From Musa acuminata AAA Group (lineage: Eukaryota; Streptophyta; Magnoliopsida; Zingiberales; Musaceae): a stretch of 64,000 bases of DNA. Positions within the stretch are counted from its first letter, which is position 1. Every line of letters begins with the position of its first letter. The notes under the pieces are model-generated. The model was not told the origin of the DNA and ran no database searches. It worked only from the letters and a program-made list of their open reading frames with translations. Positions 62,056 to 64,000 of the stretch are shown here, piece by piece. Made by a program: the position numbers and the translations under genes. The stretch covers positions 16,701,001 to 16,765,000 of the forward strand of contig NC_088342.1 of assembly GCF_036884655.1 (NCBI RefSeq). Reading direction: 5' to 3'.

Positions 62056-62501
62056 TGTTACGGACTTAGCTGGTTTTGCCTAAGTCGTGCGGCACCCTTG
62101 CGTGTCCGTCCGCAAAGGTCAGCCTCCCCAAAGCCTCCCATTGTCCCTTAGGACCAACAAAAGAGAGAACGGGTTAGAGAGAATGCCTCAATTGGGATCC
62201 ACAAGCAAACATCTCCGAAAAACACTTCATAGACAATGCAAATTACAAACAGACTTTACAAGCTCTGAACAGTTGCACAACAAAGGGTAAAATGGTCCAT
62301 TACAGACCGAGAATCTCTCACACTTGTCCACATGACACAACCTTTATTTACAAGCCTAAAGAGGCCACCAACCTAACTAAAGTGGGACTATTAAGCCTTC
62401 GGCCGCCCCTCTACATGCTGTACAAGACATGAACATGCCAAAAGACACGGACATACATAAGCATTACATCAAACATCCTGTTTAGAAGTTTGTCCGTGAC
62501 A
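62056..62501 (-). repeat. 5' LTR of gypsy element H (minus strand)
   Basis: 446 bp, TGTTACGGACTTAGC...TTGTCCGTGACA. The primer-site complement lies on its left. It abuts gag sequence of element I on its right. Confidence 0.75.
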
Positions 62502-62757
62502 AGTTGGCGCTTCAGATTGCACCTCCTCCGCTCGCGGAGAGTAGCCAACTTCTCGCTCATCATGTTCGCTGCCGCGCTCCTCTTGAGCGGCTCCAACAGC
62601 ATGAGAGCGAGTGTGCACATGCAGCCCACCTGCGGCTGCTTGGGGCAAGGGTCCGGCTTGCCCCGTCTTGTTGGATTCGCCATGATGCTTAGCCATGGCG
62701 AAGTTGCGAAGTCCCTTCGCTGCTCGCTTGAAGTGCTTGCCCGCTCTGATACCACAA
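62502..62757 (-). pseudogene. Start of gag of gypsy element I (minus strand)
   Basis: On the minus strand from the MANPTRRGKPDPCPKQPQVG start, 85 or so residues closely match the gag start of G (44733-44951), including LALMLLEPLKRSA and NMMSEKLATLRE. It is cut by the H LTR at 62501. Primer-site complement at 62743-62755. Confidence 0.8.
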
Positions 62758-63502
62758 TGTCACGACCTTAGCTGGAATTGCCTAAGGCGTGAGGCACCCT
62801 TGCGGCCAAGACGCGAACTTATCTTGCGTTGCCTAAGTCGCGCTTCGCCCTTGCGATATTGCTCCGCAAAGATCAGCCCACTTGTAACCTCTCGCAGGTC
62901 TCGAAGGACCTGTAAAAGAGAAAGTTGATTAGTTCGAAAGAACGAGGGACGAACAAGTCCCGACGTCTCGTGAAAAGAGGGGAAGTTTTACAAGCAATTC
63001 AGTGAGCACCTTGCGTGCACAAGAGAAAAGAGGGAGAGGGGGAAAACAGGGGCTTTAGAAGGTTGAACGAACAGCTGCAAGCCCACAAACAGCTGCTCAC
63101 CGAGTCCCGGGCGCGACAACAAGTTCCCGTCAAAGTGAACATGCGAACTTGCGAATGAGTGTTCAACGCTCGGTACTATACCGAAGCCCCATCCAGCCCT
63201 GTGCCACCCGGGGGGTTCAAAGGGGCTGAGATGGCTGACATTTTGGTGAGCGGAGGCAGATTCCAGAAATCAGCCCGCGACACACGAAAACCGAGCTGTT
63301 TTGGGCTGTTTTGGGGTTGTTTTGCTCGGTTCGGTGAGCGGTCGCTTTGTAACGCTACAGCTTGTTCGAACTTACATTTTTACAAGCAAAATGACTCAAA
63401 ACCAAGGCAAAACAGGTTGCCAAGTAGCTGTACATGTAGATGAGAGCGACGAATGGGTCGTTGAACGGAGTTGTTGCGGGTGCGCGACGACCGTTCGTGA
63501 CA
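62758..63502 (-). repeat. 5' LTR of gypsy element I (minus strand), same family as G
   Basis: 745 bp, TGTCACGACCTTAGC...GACCGTTCGTGACA. It is an inverted relative of the G 5' LTR at 43886-44658, placing opposite copies of one LTR family on the two sides of NAGS exon 4. Confidence 0.85.
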
Positions 63503-64000
63503 GGACGTTGTAATCGCTGACCATGGGCGGTACTACTATTGTAAGCTTTGACACAAAGTTGAAAAGGTTAAGTTTGACAGTATCACCATCGTTATTGTGT
63601 CATGGATCAATGCAATCAATATATTTGATGTTTGTTCATGATTGTTTTTGGTTCTTGTTTTTGTCTTTTTTTTTGGTATTTTTGAGTGTTTTCTCGTAGG
63701 CAATATGTACGGGGCTGAATTTACCATCATCAGCCCCATTTTTGTTTGTTGTCAGTGTTTTTGTTTTATGTTTCTATCATGTGAAACATGAAAAATGTTT
63801 CTCGTTATGACACCATATGAAGGGAAAAATAATGGCAAAACATCCCTTTTCTTGTGTGGTATGGGCTCATTTTTTGCTGACGACCTTGCAGTATGAAACA
63901 CCAATTGTCTTAGCACCTTGGAACCCTAGGTGGCATCTGGGTGGATGAGGCCTTGGGTATATGTCCGAGGGGTGATGCAACGTCTTTAGTGTCCCCGTTT
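63503..64000 (+). repeat. Unresolved sequence ending in a gypsy LTR-like fragment
   Basis: From about 63885 (GCAGTATGAAACACC...AGCACCTTGGAACCCTAGGTGGCA) the sequence resembles the G LTR near 44120-44180. The part 63503-63880 is AT-rich and not recognised. It runs off the window. Confidence 0.4.

Noticed and set aside
63885..64000. GACCTTGCAG/TATGAAACACC as acceptor of NAGS exon 5
   Set aside because: The sequence after it matches the gypsy G LTR near 44120 and does not encode the expected continuation of NAGS.

Overview
This is plant nuclear DNA, almost certainly from a monocot. One host gene is visible: N-acetylglutamate synthase (NAGS), read from four correctly spliced plant-type exons between 40857 and 58313. 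Nearly everything else is LTR retrotransposons, most of them with iMet-tRNA primer sites. The LTRs full of GGCGGTGGCACCGCC palindromes and the Sirevirus-like gag resemble elements I associate with banana and ensete (Musaceae). That placement is inference, not proof.

Left half (1-37962) is a nest of elements that can be ordered by target-site duplications (TSDs). Sirevirus-like copia element A (1-1817 plus 29483-30168) was split by a minus-strand copia element C (1818-29477; TSD CCCAG/CTCAG). C's left LTR was then hit by a 10.2-kb Sirevirus-like element B (2354-12550; TSD GTCAG) and by solo LTR E (12873-14497; TSD CATGG). C's right LTR was hit by a gag-only element D (21867-29244; TSD GTTTA). 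A itself sits in an older LTR remnant J, which sits next to remnant L. A second gag-only element F (31442 to about 37962) follows. B has a tandem triplication inside gag. D and F belong to one non-autonomous family: an N-terminal gag domain ending at a perfect splice-donor sequence, then about 3 kb of AT-rich DNA full of PPT-like hairpins, and no pol.

Middle (37963-40850): AT-rich degenerate repeats, an AT microsatellite, then the NAGS promoter and 5' leader with a telo-box and an in-frame upstream ORF.

Right half (40857-64000): NAGS exons 1-3 are compact (40857-42693). Intron 3 has grown to 15,468 bp because gypsy element G (43886-57435) landed in it, chromovirus K (45990-55803; TSD GTAAA) landed in G, and a deleted copia element M (49970-53642; TSD AGGGG) landed in K. 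Exon 4 is at 58162-58313. Exon 5 onward is not in the window; intron 4 runs at least 5.7 kb to the edge and holds more gypsy remnants, two minus-strand gypsy LTRs and a GTACCG-rich repeat family.

No tRNA, rRNA, CRISPR or bacterial-type feature is present. The retroelement genes all carry stops or frameshifts except the short gag of D. The most unusual signals are the D/F architecture, the gag triplication in B that copied existing lesions, the LTR palindrome arrays that differ between the two LTRs of one element, and the GTACCG/GGCGACGTCGCC compound repeats.
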